Source: Roseovarius sp. M141
GTDB taxonomy: Bacteria > Pseudomonadota > Alphaproteobacteria > Rhodobacterales > Rhodobacteraceae
DNA length: 64,000 bases
Direction of reading: 5' to 3'
Assembly: GCF_024355225.1 (NCBI RefSeq)
Contig: NZ_VCNH01000008.1
Span: forward strand, 2,294,001-2,358,000
Shown here: positions 1 through 11,602 of the stretch, in pieces
Numbering within the stretch: the stretch's first letter is position 1
How the letters are laid out: the number at the start of each line of letters is the position of its first letter
The notes under the pieces: generated by a model
What the model was told of the DNA's origin: nothing
The model's input: the letters and a program-made list of their open reading frames with translations, nothing else
Databases searched by the model: none
Position numbers and translations under genes: made by a program

Positions 1-2951
<2,951 letters not shown>

Positions 2952-2972
2952 GCCGGGACGGGCTTGATTTAA

Positions 2973-2999
2973 CTGGCCGCCCGAATGACGGGCGGCCAG
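2973..2999 (+). promoter_or_regulatory. Perfect 11-bp stem-loop between dctP and dctQ
   Basis: CTGGCCGCCCG (2973-2983) and CGGGCGGCCAG (2989-2999) pair perfectly around the loop aatga. No T-run follows, so it is not a simple terminator. Hairpins after receptor genes are commonly used to protect the upstream mRNA so that the binding protein is made in excess of the membrane subunits. It also ends directly before a TTG codon at 3001, which argues for the GTG at 3019 as dctQ start. Confidence 0.65.
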
Positions 3000-3018
3000 A
3001 TTGCATTGCGGGGGCAGG

Positions 3019-3555
3019 GTGCTGCATCGGATTTCAAAGGCTTGGGCGCGCGCCGAAATGGCCGCTGCCGCCGCGCTGGCCGTGGCGATCACCGGTCTGG
3101 TGCTGCTGAACGTGGTCACGCGCGCGTTGAGCGCGTCGATCTTCTGGGTGGACGAGGCGGCGATCATGTCGATGACGTGGATGACGTTTCTGGCCGCCTC
3201 CGCCGCCGTGCATTTTGGCCATTCGGTCAGTGTAACGCTTTTTACCGACATGCTGCCGGGCAGCGCGGCGCGTGTGGCGCAGCGGGCGGTGGATGGGATC
3301 GTCCTGATCTTTGCGCTGCTGATGCTGTGGCTCTGCTGGCGTTGGTTTTTGCCGCTGGATCTGCTGCGCGCGGGGTTTGATACGGGTGCCTTTCAGGGCG
3401 AGACATTCAATTTCATCTACGCCGAGCCAACGCTGACGCTGGACATCCGCAAATTCTGGCTCTGGCTGGTCATGCCCATTTTTGCGCTTGGCATGACCTT
3501 GCACGGCGTTGCCAACCTGACGCGGCCATGGCCGCCCGAACGGATCACCCCGTGA
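3019..3555 (+). CDS. dctQ: TRAP transporter small permease, DctQ family
   Basis: Small membrane subunit of the TRAP importer, with four predicted transmembrane helices: residues about 14-36, 50-70, 92-112 and 140-165 of 178. It couples the DctP receptor to the DctM channel. The GTG at 3019 is preferred because a G-rich site (GGGGGCAGG) is just upstream; the alternative TTG at 3001 abuts a stem-loop. Its stop codon overlaps the GTG of dctM in a GTGA arrangement, which implies translational coupling. The sequence is divergent, as is usual for DctQ, so identification rests on topology and position between dctP and dctM. Confidence 0.85.
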   Translation: MLHRISKAWARAEMAAAAALAVAITGLVLLNVVTRALSASIFWVDEAAIMSMTWMTFLAASAAVHFGHSVSVTLFTDMLPGSAARVAQRAVDGIVLIFALLMLWLCWRWFLPLDLLRAGFDTGAFQGETFNFIYAEPTLTLDIRKFWLWLVMPIFALGMTLHGVANLTRPWPPERITP

Positions 3556-4814
3556 CGGCGGCGCTGTTCCTTGTGCTGCTGTTCGGCGCGGTGCCGATTT
3601 CCATCGTGCTTGCGATGACCGCGCTCAGCTATATCTGGCAGAGCGACAATTCGGTGCTGTTTGACAGTTTCGCGCAGCAGATGTTTGCCGGCACCGAAAA
3701 CTACGGCCTGCTGGCAATCCCGCTGTTCATGCTGACGGGCGAGCTGATGAACGAGGGCGGCATGACCAAGCGACTGGTGAACGCCGCGCGCGTTCTGGTC
3801 GGCGGATTTCGCGGCGGGTTGGTCTGGATCAACCTGTTGGCCAATATGTTCATGGCGGCGATCATCGGCTCAGCCGTCAGCCAGATCGCGGTGATGAGCC
3901 GCGCGATGGTCCCGGCGATGGAGCAGGAGGGGTATGACCGCGGTTTTGCCGCTGCCACTACGGCGGCGGGGGGATTGCTGGCGCCGGTCATTCCGCCGTC
4001 GATGCTGTTCGTGATCTACGGCGTTCTGGCGCAGGTCCCCATAGGCGACATGTTTCTGGCCGGCATCATTCCCGGGCTGATGATGGCGGCCAGTTTCTGT
4101 GTCGTCGTCACGCTGATCGGCCTCGCGGCCCGGTTCCCCAAGGGCGAATGGATGAGCGCGGCAGACGCGATGCGCGCGGTTCTCGCTGCGCTGCCGGCAA
4201 CGCTGATCCCGGTGGCAATCATCGGCGGCATCGTCCTGGGCATTGCCACCCCAACCGAAAGCGCCGCCGTTGCATCGCTGATCGCGTTTTTGCTGGGCTG
4301 GCTGGTCTATGGCGAATTGCGGCCCTTGCACCTCTATGCCCTGTTCCGGCGCACGGCGCAGAACGCGTCGATGGTGATTTTCATGGTCGCCGCCGCCAAT
4401 GTCTTTGGCTGGGTCGTCATTTACGAGGCGATCCCCCAGACGCTGGCCGCGCTGATCACGTCCTTCACGTCCGATCCGTTCGTGTTCCTGCTGATCGTGA
4501 TGGGCGCGCTTTTGCTGGTGGGCATGTTGATCGACGGGATCGCGGCGTTGATTTTGGTGACGCCGATCCTACTGCCTATCGCGACCGGTGATTACGGCAT
4601 CAGCCCGTTCCAGTTCGGCGTCGTGATCAGCATCAACCTCGCGTTGGGGCTGTTGACGCCGCCTGTTGGCGTGGGCCTTTATATCGCTGCCTCGATGAGC
4701 GGCGTAAAGCCGGCGGCAATCTTTGCCGCGCTCTGGCCGTTCCTTCTGGCTGTGGTGCTGGTGCTGCTGGCGCTGTGCTATTTCCCGGCGTTGTCGCTGG
4801 CGTTGATCGACTGA
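3552..4814 (+). CDS. dctM: TRAP transporter large permease, DctM family
   Basis: Main membrane subunit of the secondary TRAP importer, Na+ or H+ driven, with about 12 hydrophobic segments over 420 residues. Typical DctM stretches are seen: GSAVSQIAVMSRAMVP, a glycine/proline hairpin around GGLLAPVIPPSMLFV and the late motif LALGLLTPPVGVGLYIA. The GTG at 3552 overlaps the dctQ stop (GTGA) and starts the protein directly with the first helix; an ATG at 3528 would add eight residues without a ribosome-binding site. Its 3' end overlaps the convergent LysR gene by 37 bases. With dctP and dctQ it makes a complete transporter. Confidence 0.93.
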   Translation: MTAALFLVLLFGAVPISIVLAMTALSYIWQSDNSVLFDSFAQQMFAGTENYGLLAIPLFMLTGELMNEGGMTKRLVNAARVLVGGFRGGLVWINLLANMFMAAIIGSAVSQIAVMSRAMVPAMEQEGYDRGFAAATTAAGGLLAPVIPPSMLFVIYGVLAQVPIGDMFLAGIIPGLMMAASFCVVVTLIGLAARFPKGEWMSAADAMRAVLAALPATLIPVAIIGGIVLGIATPTESAAVASLIAFLLGWLVYGELRPLHLYALFRRTAQNASMVIFMVAAANVFGWVVIYEAIPQTLAALITSFTSDPFVFLLIVMGALLLVGMLIDGIAALILVTPILLPIATGDYGISPFQFGVVISINLALGLLTPPVGVGLYIAASMSGVKPAAIFAALWPFLLAVVLVLLALCYFPALSLALID

Positions 4815-5743
4815 TCCGCAACGTCGCGCAGTGCCTCCAGCAGCGCGGCAGCAGCAGGCGGCAGCGACGTGCTGCTGCGAAAGGACGCGCCGACCGGTCC
4901 ATCGCCAAAGGGCAGGGGCAATGGCAGTTCGACCAATGCGTCACCTTCGGCGATACCAGCGGCCTCGGCCGGCATGGCGCAGATCATGTCGCTGCTCGCA
5001 AGCAAACCCCGGTTGGTGACGAAGCTGACCGATTCAACCATTACCGGCGGCACATACTGACCCTTTGTGACGAAATACTGGTCGATCTGTCGACGCAACG
5101 TCGTGTCGGGCGGGGGCAGGACCCAGCCATACGGGCGCAGTGCGTCGAATGTCAGCGCATCCTTGCCCCGCAAGGGATGGCCTGCGCGCACCACCAGCGC
5201 AACGCGGCCTTGTCCCAGCGGCATCTGCGTCAGGTCGGCGCGGTGGCGCAGCACCGGCAGACGCCCGACGACCAGATCCAGTTCACCCGCGCGCAGACGG
5301 GGCATCAGCACCTCGTTCGTGCCCTCAATCACGCGGATTGCAAGGTGCGGGCGTTGCGCCAGAACCTGCCCTATGGCCAGCGGTAGCAACTGCGCCGAGG
5401 CAGCCAGAAGAGTGCCCACAACGATGCGCCCGGCATTGCCGCCGGCGATATCCTCCAGTTCCTGCGCGGTCGTACCGATCTGCGAGAATATCAGCTGCCC
5501 GCCCCGGATCAGCGCGTCGCCCGCCGGCGTGGGAATGACCCCGCGATTGGTGCGCTCGAACAGCAGCACGTCGAAATCGATTTCCAGATCCTTGATCACC
5601 TTGGTCGCGGAGGGCTGCGACAAGTTCAATTCGCGCGCCGCATGCAGGATGCTGCGGTGTCGCCCGACGGCGATCAGCAGGCGCAATTGCTTCAGCTTTA
5701 GCCGGTTGATGACGCGGTTGGTGATCTGCGCGTGTCCCTGCAT
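4778..5743 (-). CDS. LysR-family transcriptional regulator
   Basis: DNA-binding regulator of 321 residues. The N-terminal winged helix-turn-helix spans about residues 16-75 (LKQLRLLIAVGRHRSILHAA and LNLSQPSATKVIKDLE), followed by a LysR substrate-binding domain; the wording of both parts resembles the GbpR subgroup of sugar- and aromatic-responsive regulators. It lies 3 bases downstream of the aspartate dehydrogenase gene and is surely cotranscribed with it, and it converges on dctM. It most likely controls the divergent promoter region at 6536-6689 and perhaps the TRAP operon. The inducer is unknown. Confidence 0.9.
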   Translation of the reverse strand: MQGHAQITNRVINRLKLKQLRLLIAVGRHRSILHAARELNLSQPSATKVIKDLEIDFDVLLFERTNRGVIPTPAGDALIRGGQLIFSQIGTTAQELEDIAGGNAGRIVVGTLLAASAQLLPLAIGQVLAQRPHLAIRVIEGTNEVLMPRLRAGELDLVVGRLPVLRHRADLTQMPLGQGRVALVVRAGHPLRGKDALTFDALRPYGWVLPPPDTTLRRQIDQYFVTKGQYVPPVMVESVSFVTNRGLLASSDMICAMPAEAAGIAEGDALVELPLPLPFGDGPVGASFRSSTSLPPAAAALLEALRDVADQSINASDNAGK

Positions 5744-5746
5744 GGC

Positions 5747-6535
5747 CTAGAACCGCATCCAGGCGGCGCCATTGCGCGCCGCGCGCACGGCGCTCATCGC
5801 GGCGAGGGCCGAGGATTTGGGATTGTCCGGCAGGGCATTGCCCGAAATGGTGAAATCAAAGCTGCCAAAAGCGCCGCGCGCCTCGATCCGGTGGGTGTTC
5901 TGCGTGGCGCCGGGATCCGCGATCAGCTGCACCTCGGTCGCGTCGAACCCGATGCCGGCCAGGGCCACGGCGGCGGCGACATTGGCGTTCTTGGGATAGG
6001 CCAGCGCGGCGGCGCGCGCGGTGCCGGTAAAGTGCGTGGCGGGCGCGGTCAGCGTGGCAAGGTCCAGCGCCTCTTCGGCAGGTGATCCGGCCCAGCCATG
6101 GGGCGGCTTGATCCCGATGTATCGTACGTGCTCCAGCCCGCCGACCGCCGCCGCCGACAGCGCATCCAGCGCGCCGATGGCGCCCGAGGCAAGGCGCAGC
6201 GTGCCCCCGCCGACGCGCGCGGCGTCTTTCATCTGCGCCACCAACACTGGGTCCGCCAGCGCACCCAGCGATAACGTGACCACCTCGCAGCCCGCGCCCA
6301 GCAGCGTCGCGCCATGTGCGGTCAATCCAGCATGCCCGGCGCAATCAATCACCACATCCGCGCAGGTGGCCATGACGGTGGCGTTTGCCACCACTTCGGC
6401 CCCAATGGCAATGCGCGCCACCTCCTCGCGCCCCGGCCTTGCCAGCACCGCAGTGATCGGCGTGCCATCTTCGGCCAACGCCTGCGCGATATAGCGCGCG
6501 ATTGCGCCCTGTCCGATGATGCCGATTGCGCTCAT
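5747..6535 (-). CDS. nadX: Aspartate dehydrogenase (NadX type)
   Basis: NAD(P)-dependent enzyme of 262 residues that interconverts L-aspartate and iminoaspartate/oxaloacetate. The Rossmann motif GIIGQGAIARYI is at the N-terminus, and the family signature around the active site reads KPPHGWAGSPAEEA. The ATG at 6535 is preceded by GGAGG; a longer reading frame to 6691 lacks a site. It heads an operon with the LysR gene and is divergent from the molybdenum-enzyme operon. In this catabolic setting it may release or assimilate ammonia rather than feed NAD synthesis, since no nadA or nadC is nearby; that role is inference. Confidence 0.82.
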   Translation of the reverse strand: MSAIGIIGQGAIARYIAQALAEDGTPITAVLARPGREEVARIAIGAEVVANATVMATCADVVIDCAGHAGLTAHGATLLGAGCEVVTLSLGALADPVLVAQMKDAARVGGGTLRLASGAIGALDALSAAAVGGLEHVRYIGIKPPHGWAGSPAEEALDLATLTAPATHFTGTARAAALAYPKNANVAAAVALAGIGFDATEVQLIADPGATQNTHRIEARGAFGSFDFTISGNALPDNPKSSALAAMSAVRAARNGAAWMRF

Positions 6536-6689
6536 GTGTGCCTCCTGCGTTGGGTGTTCCCCGGTTTTAGCAGGCTCAACCCCGTTGGCTATCAGTTTTC
6601 GTGATACCCGGCGGACAGCACGGTATTTGCAGCCCGCGCCGCGTCGGCGCATCATGGGGCATGCTCTCTGGCAAAGGCCCGCAGCCCCC

Positions 6690-8786
6690 ATGACGACAGA
6701 TTTTCGTCCCCATCACAGCCAGGCGTTGCTGCGCGGTGCCGGGCAGTATTGCGACGATATCGCACTGCCCGGTGCGCTGCGCGCGATATTTCTGCGCAGC
6801 GATGTGGCGGCGGGCAGGATCGCAGCGCTGGATGTCAGTGAGGTGCGCGCCATGCCCGGCGTGCATGCGGTGCATGTCGGCGCGGACGTGGCAGATCTGG
6901 GCGCGCTGCCGGTGAACGAGGTGCTCCCGCTGGAGCAGGCCACCCCGTTTCCCATTCTCGCGCAGGGCCGGGTGCATGCCGTGGGCCAACCCGTCGCCGC
7001 CATCCTCGCCAGCAGCCGCGCCGAAGGCCAAGACGCTGCCGAGGCGATCTGGCTGGACATCGCCGCCACCGAAATGCCCGAACCCCGGCACATCGCCGGG
7101 CGCGACTGGACTGCGGGCGATGCGCCCGCTGCTATGGCGCACGCCGCACATCGCGTCGAAGCGCAGGTGCATCATGCCCGCCTTGCACCGCTGTCACTGG
7201 AGCCGCGCTGCATCGCCGTGCGCCCGGAGCCGGACGGCACCGTCACGATCTGGCAGACCACCCAGACGCCGCATCGCACCCGCAGCCATCTGGCGGCGAT
7301 CCTTGGAATCGACGCCGCGCGAATCCGCGTCATCGCGCCCGATGTGGGCGGCGCCTTTGGCATGAAAGCGTCGCTGTATCCTGAGGAAGTGTATTGCGTC
7401 TGGGCGGCGCTGACCTTGGGGGTGGCTGTGCGGTGGAGCGCATCGCGCAGCGAAGAGTTCCTGTCGGCGACACACGGCCGGGGTCTGACCACAATGGGGG
7501 TGCTTGGGGTGGATGGCACTGGTCGCTTTACCGCGTTGACCGCCGAGGTGACAGCGCCGCTGGGCCATTGGCTGCCCAACAGCGCGCTGATTCCGGCCTG
7601 GAACGCCGCGCGCGTGCTGCCGGGGCCTTATGGCATCGAGACGGTGCAGATCAAAACGGCTGCCGTCCAGGAAAACCGCGCGCCGACCGGCATCTACCGT
7701 GGGGCAGGGCGCCCCGAGGCGGCGCTGCTGCTGGAACGTCTGGTCGACAAGGCCGCACGCGGCACCGGGATCGATCCGTTCGAGATACGTCTGCGTAATC
7801 TGCCCCCCAAGGACGCACTGCCGCATATGACGGCGACCGGTCAGATGCTCGATAGCGGCGATTACGCGGGGGCGCTGCATCTGCTGCGCCGGGTATCGCG
7901 ATACGACGCGCGGGCCGCCGACATGAGCCGTCGGCGTGCGGCTGGCGAGCTTGCGGGGCTGGGCGTCGCGTTGTTCTTGGAGCCGTCAGGCGAGGGTTGG
8001 GAATCGGCACGGGTCACGTGGCACGCCAATGGCCGGGTTGAGGTCGACAGCGGCTCTTCGGCGCAGGGACAGGTGCGCACGCGCAGCTATGCCGCCATTG
8101 CGGCGCGAGTGCTGGGAACCGCGCCCGAGGATGTAGCTGTGCGCTATGGCGACACGAAAACCTGTCCCGAGGGAATCGGCGCCGTTGCGTCGCGCAGCAC
8201 GCCCATCGGTGGCAGCGCGGTACACGAGGCCTGCAGCGCCCTGCGCGCCGCGCGCGGTGCGGGTGAAAACCTTCCGCTGAGTGCAGAGATACGCTTTGAA
8301 ACCAAAGGGCAGGCGTGGGGATATGGCGCCTATCTGGTACAGCTCGCCATTGACCGAGATACCGGAAAGGCCACCGTCGAGGCTGCGATCTGCGTTGACG
8401 ACGCGGGCAATATGATAGACGCGCAGGCGGTCGCAGACCAGATTGTCGGCGGCTTTGCCCAAGGCATGGGCGAGGCGTTGATGGAGGCGCTCCACTATGA
8501 CGAGGACGGCCAGTTGCTGACCGCGTCCTTGATGGATTACGCCGTGCCGCGCGCAGATGACATGCCGACGCTGCTACTTTACGAAATGCAAACGCCCTCG
8601 CCTATGAACCCGCTGGGCGCCAAGGGCGTGGGCGAGGCGGGTACGATCGGTGCACCGGCTGCGATACTGAACGCCGCGATCGACGCGCTGGCGCCGCTGG
8701 GGGTGACTGATCTGCAAATGCCGCTCAGCCCTGCTCGACTGTGGCAGGCGATAAACGAGACCGGCAAGGGAAGGGACGAGACATGA
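6690..8786 (+). CDS. Molybdopterin-binding large subunit of a xanthine dehydrogenase-family hydroxylase
   Basis: About 698 residues of the CoxL/XdhB superfamily, which hydroxylates aromatic heterocycles or aldehydes at a Mo-pterin centre. Seen: the N-terminal HHSQALLRGAGQYCDD segment, DVGGAFGMKASLYPEE, GAGRPEAALLLERL, and KGVGEAGTIGAPA near the C-terminus, whose Glu649 matches the catalytic glutamate. The [2Fe-2S] and FAD subunits that normally accompany it are not in the neighbourhood, so it either borrows partners or uses another electron acceptor. The start is uncertain (ATG 6690, or ATG 6654). Its TGA overlaps the ATG of the next gene. The substrate is not deducible. Confidence 0.8.
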   Translation: MTTDFRPHHSQALLRGAGQYCDDIALPGALRAIFLRSDVAAGRIAALDVSEVRAMPGVHAVHVGADVADLGALPVNEVLPLEQATPFPILAQGRVHAVGQPVAAILASSRAEGQDAAEAIWLDIAATEMPEPRHIAGRDWTAGDAPAAMAHAAHRVEAQVHHARLAPLSLEPRCIAVRPEPDGTVTIWQTTQTPHRTRSHLAAILGIDAARIRVIAPDVGGAFGMKASLYPEEVYCVWAALTLGVAVRWSASRSEEFLSATHGRGLTTMGVLGVDGTGRFTALTAEVTAPLGHWLPNSALIPAWNAARVLPGPYGIETVQIKTAAVQENRAPTGIYRGAGRPEAALLLERLVDKAARGTGIDPFEIRLRNLPPKDALPHMTATGQMLDSGDYAGALHLLRRVSRYDARAADMSRRRAAGELAGLGVALFLEPSGEGWESARVTWHANGRVEVDSGSSAQGQVRTRSYAAIAARVLGTAPEDVAVRYGDTKTCPEGIGAVASRSTPIGGSAVHEACSALRAARGAGENLPLSAEIRFETKGQAWGYGAYLVQLAIDRDTGKATVEAAICVDDAGNMIDAQAVADQIVGGFAQGMGEALMEALHYDEDGQLLTASLMDYAVPRADDMPTLLLYEMQTPSPMNPLGAKGVGEAGTIGAPAAILNAAIDALAPLGVTDLQMPLSPARLWQAINETGKGRDET

Positions 8787-9736
8787 AGTACAGCAAGTTC
8801 GATGCCAAGGAACATGCGCGCGCAAATATGCGCGGCATCTGGGCTGCAGCGCTGAACCCGTTTCACGCCAGCGGCGCCTTTGACGAGGCCGGGTTAAGGC
8901 AGAATATCAGACATTGGGTGGATGATCTTGATATCAAAGGTCTTTTTATTGCCGGAAAGCAAGGAGAGTTCTTCTCCATGTCGCTGGAAGAACGTAAACG
9001 CAACTTTGAAATCGCAGTTGAGGAATGTGACGGGCGCGCGGGCACGATCATGTCCGCGTCGGATCAGAATTTCGATACCGTATTGGAACTGGCCCGCCAC
9101 GCGCAGGACTGCGGCGCCGATTACATCGTCGTGCATGCACCCATGCTGCACTTCGTCAGTAACCCAGATGAGATTGTCTATCAGTATTACAAGGCGATTT
9201 GCGATGCGGTGGATATCGGCATCGCGATGTGGAGCCATCCTGACAGCGGCTATCTGATGTCACCCGAGCTATGCGCGCGCATCGCGGATCTGCCCAATAT
9301 CGTGGCCATCAAATATTCCGTCCCGCGTGAGATGTATGTGCGGCTGAGCCAGATGGTCGGAGACAAAATCCATGTCTCGACCGCATCCGAGGTCGAATGG
9401 CTGGACAATATCGAGCAGTTGAACTGGAAGCTCTATCTGTGCTCGTCGCCGCCGTATCAGCTGCAGTCCAAGGTGGACCGCCGCATGAATGACTATACGC
9501 GGCTGGCCTTTGCCGGTCGGTTCGACGAGGCGCGACAGATTTCGCGCAGCCTGGACCCGGTGCGTGACGCGATCCGGCGCACCAAACCCGCGGACAAGCC
9601 GCAGGCGCATGGTAAATACTGGCAAGAACTGCTCGGTCAGGTCGGCGGCGGGGTCCGTTTTCCGATGCTGGAGCTGACAGATGTCGAAAAGGCAGCGGTC
9701 CGCGCGGAGTTCGAGGCATGTGGTCTGGAAGTTTGA
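8783..9736 (+). CDS. DapA-like aldolase/lyase with altered active-site motifs
   Basis: A 317-residue TIM-barrel protein of the dihydrodipicolinate synthase superfamily. The Schiff-base lysine is present (Lys177 in IVAIKYSVP). Two other key positions are changed: the GTTGE loop that binds pyruvate carboxylate reads GKQGE (residues 58-62), and the catalytic tyrosine of the YNVP motif is replaced by Trp150 in MWSHP. It is therefore not a lysine-pathway DapA; it belongs with the divergent catabolic lyases or hydratase-aldolases of the superfamily. It overlaps the molybdenum subunit gene by four bases (ATGA), so the two probably act in one pathway. The reaction is unknown. Confidence 0.82.
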   Translation: MKYSKFDAKEHARANMRGIWAAALNPFHASGAFDEAGLRQNIRHWVDDLDIKGLFIAGKQGEFFSMSLEERKRNFEIAVEECDGRAGTIMSASDQNFDTVLELARHAQDCGADYIVVHAPMLHFVSNPDEIVYQYYKAICDAVDIGIAMWSHPDSGYLMSPELCARIADLPNIVAIKYSVPREMYVRLSQMVGDKIHVSTASEVEWLDNIEQLNWKLYLCSSPPYQLQSKVDRRMNDYTRLAFAGRFDEARQISRSLDPVRDAIRRTKPADKPQAHGKYWQELLGQVGGGVRFPMLELTDVEKAAVRAEFEACGLEV

Positions 9737-9739
9737 ATG

Positions 9740-9763
9740 AATGCGCAGGGATGCAGCATTTTT
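9740..9763 (+). terminator. Possible weak intrinsic terminator after the DapA-like gene
   Basis: AATGC and GCATT can form a short 5-bp stem around an 11-base loop, and the right arm runs into TTTTT. The position, a few bases after the stop codon at 9736, fits the end of the molybdenum-enzyme operon. The stem is short, so confidence is limited. Confidence 0.35.
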
Positions 9764-10198
9764 GTATACCTTGATATCAATAGGTTGGTGGTGAGTGTTT
9801 AGACTTAAACATTAGTCGATATTATTACATAATACTGATTATGAGCCAACCTCTCAACCTAAGAACCGGTTGTCGGAACTCGTTAATAATGAGACTGAAT
9901 AAATGAGACTCAACTCATCTAAGTTTCAATAACATAGGTTTTTCGGTCTATCGCCGCGAAAATTGCATTATTGACCTCAGAGGTGGCAGCAGCGTGCCCT
10001 GCCCGAACGGCCCTGAGCTGCCGTTCACCAATAGCGCCGATGCGGCGCTGCAGCTTACGCACTGCGGCCATTCGTGCATCGTGCAGCATTGATGTTGGTC
10101 GAATGTCCCGCACGTTGGTGGTCAGGATGAGCAGGAAAAACACTATTATCAAATTTCCCTATTTGGACCCACAGGCGCTGATGTCAGGCAAAGCAAAT
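9764..10198. other. AT-rich intergenic gap at the left edge of the copper island
   Basis: About 435 bases without a convincing gene. The part to about 9960 is strikingly AT-rich against its surroundings and holds an imperfect palindrome, TCGATATTAT-TAC-ATAATACTGA (9816-9838), an AACCGGTT palindrome near 9865, and a repeated ATGAGACT. A 77-codon minus-strand frame (9919-10152) with a hydrophobic start exists, but it resembles nothing I know and could be a relic. The gap separates the catabolic cluster from the copper genes and may mark an insertion boundary. Confidence 0.5.
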
Positions 10199-11602
10199 TC
10201 ACGCTTCTCCGATTGGTAAGCGAACAACGGTTTCCAGTCCCCCTTCCGGCAAGTTGCATAGAATTACCGATCCACCATGCGCCTGGATGATTGTCCGGGC
10301 AATCGCGAGGCCGAGGCCGACGCCGCCAGTGTCACGGTTGCGCGAACTTTCGAGCCGCACAAAGGGTTCGAAGACAGCCTCAAGCTGATCGTCGGGCAAC
10401 CCCGGCCCCTTGTCAGCGATGGTGATGACAGCGGTCATCGGCTCTTGTGTCAAGGTTACGTTCGCAGCGCCGCCATAGCGGACTGCATTGTCGATCAGAT
10501 TCCGCAACGCCCGGTTCAGGGCTTGCGGGCGGATGATGGCAAACAGCGGTTCTGAGGGCGCAAGGCTCGCCCGATCAGCGCCCACATCGCCCACCAGATC
10601 TCCCAACAGCGCTGCCAGGTCGACTTCGGTGGGCGGTTCTGCCCTGGCGACACCGCGCGCAAATTCCAGAGTTGCGTCGACCATGGCCTGCATTTCCTCG
10701 ACCAGTGCCTTCAGCCTGATGCTGTCTTCGGTTTCGTCCAGCATCTCGATCCTGAGCCGCATCGCGGTCAGTGGCGAACGCAGGTCGTGGCTCAGGGCGG
10801 CAAGCATCTGGGTGCGCTCGTTCACGAAGCGGGTCAGCCGGTCCTTCATCCTGTTGAATGCCTGTGTGGTTTCGCGCACTTCGGATGGTCCCCTCATCGG
10901 CAACGGCTCGGTATCAAGGCCACGCCCCAGCCTGTCCGCTCCGATGGCAAGCGCGCGCATGGGGCCGACGACGCGCCGCGCGGTCCACCATGCGACCAGA
11001 GCGACGGCCACGGCCATCAACAGCAAGGGCAAAAGGGCTTGTGGTGTAAGCTGCAGGCCAGGACGATGAAACATCGTGCGCACATTCAGCCAATCGCCTC
11101 CCGCCAGACGGATCGACAGCGTCATCTCGATTGGATCGGTTTGTCCGGCCATCATTGCGTTGTGCATCGGGCGCATCGACTCGGGCATTCCGTCAGGCAT
11201 CGGCATTGGATTTACTTTAAGGGCTCGAACATCCGCCCGAACTTCACGTTCCGGTTCACCAAGAATTCGCCGGATCTGAACCAGAACGATGTCTGCGTCA
11301 GCGCTATCTTGGGGCGCTTCCGGCTCGGATCCGACTTCAAACCTGACCAGCGGCGAGTCTGCCGCCCGCAAGATAGATGGGCGTAGGTCGGCGGGGGCGT
11401 CATCGAGCAGCAGGACCACGTTCGCCGCGCGCCCCGCCGCCTCCAGCCCCAGGGCCGCCCGCACCGCGCGGTTGCGCTCATCCGTCAGCAACAAGAGGCC
11501 AAGTCCCTGTGTGACGGCCAAGGCCAGCAACAACATCGCCAGCAGCTGCGCCCCCAAAGACTGCGGGAACAACCGGCGAAGGAAAGAAGGGTTTAATCTC
11601 AC
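10199..11602 (-). CDS. Sensor histidine kinase, copper-type two-component system
   Basis: Membrane kinase of 467 residues. Order: first transmembrane helix about 17-39, periplasmic sensor, second helix about 188-208, HAMP 209-262, H-box with His272 (LSHDLRSPLT), then the ATPase domain with N-box NLIDNAVRYG, G1 DKGPGLP and G2 GGVGLGLAI. The sensor domain holds a Met-rich run with a histidine (residues 132-151, MPMPDGMPESM then MHNAMM), a composition common in Cu(I) sites. The GTG start overlaps the stop of the response regulator gene (GTGA). Given the surrounding copper genes it probably senses periplasmic copper; that is inferred from context and composition. Confidence 0.9.
   Translation of the reverse strand: MRLNPSFLRRLFPQSLGAQLLAMLLLALAVTQGLGLLLLTDERNRAVRAALGLEAAGRAANVVLLLDDAPADLRPSILRAADSPLVRFEVGSEPEAPQDSADADIVLVQIRRILGEPEREVRADVRALKVNPMPMPDGMPESMRPMHNAMMAGQTDPIEMTLSIRLAGGDWLNVRTMFHRPGLQLTPQALLPLLLMAVAVALVAWWTARRVVGPMRALAIGADRLGRGLDTEPLPMRGPSEVRETTQAFNRMKDRLTRFVNERTQMLAALSHDLRSPLTAMRLRIEMLDETEDSIRLKALVEEMQAMVDATLEFARGVARAEPPTEVDLAALLGDLVGDVGADRASLAPSEPLFAIIRPQALNRALRNLIDNAVRYGGAANVTLTQEPMTAVITIADKGPGLPDDQLEAVFEPFVRLESSRNRDTGGVGLGLAIARTIIQAHGGSVILCNLPEGGLETVVRLPIGEA

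Noticed and set aside
8783..9736. Annotation as dihydrodipicolinate synthase dapA
   Set aside because: The Thr pair and catalytic Tyr of DapA are replaced, and the gene lies in a catabolic operon, so the lysine-pathway name would mislead.
9919..10152. A 77-codon minus-strand gene in the AT-rich gap
   Set aside because: It has a hydrophobic start but no ribosome-binding site and no resemblance to a family I know; kept only as part of the gap description.
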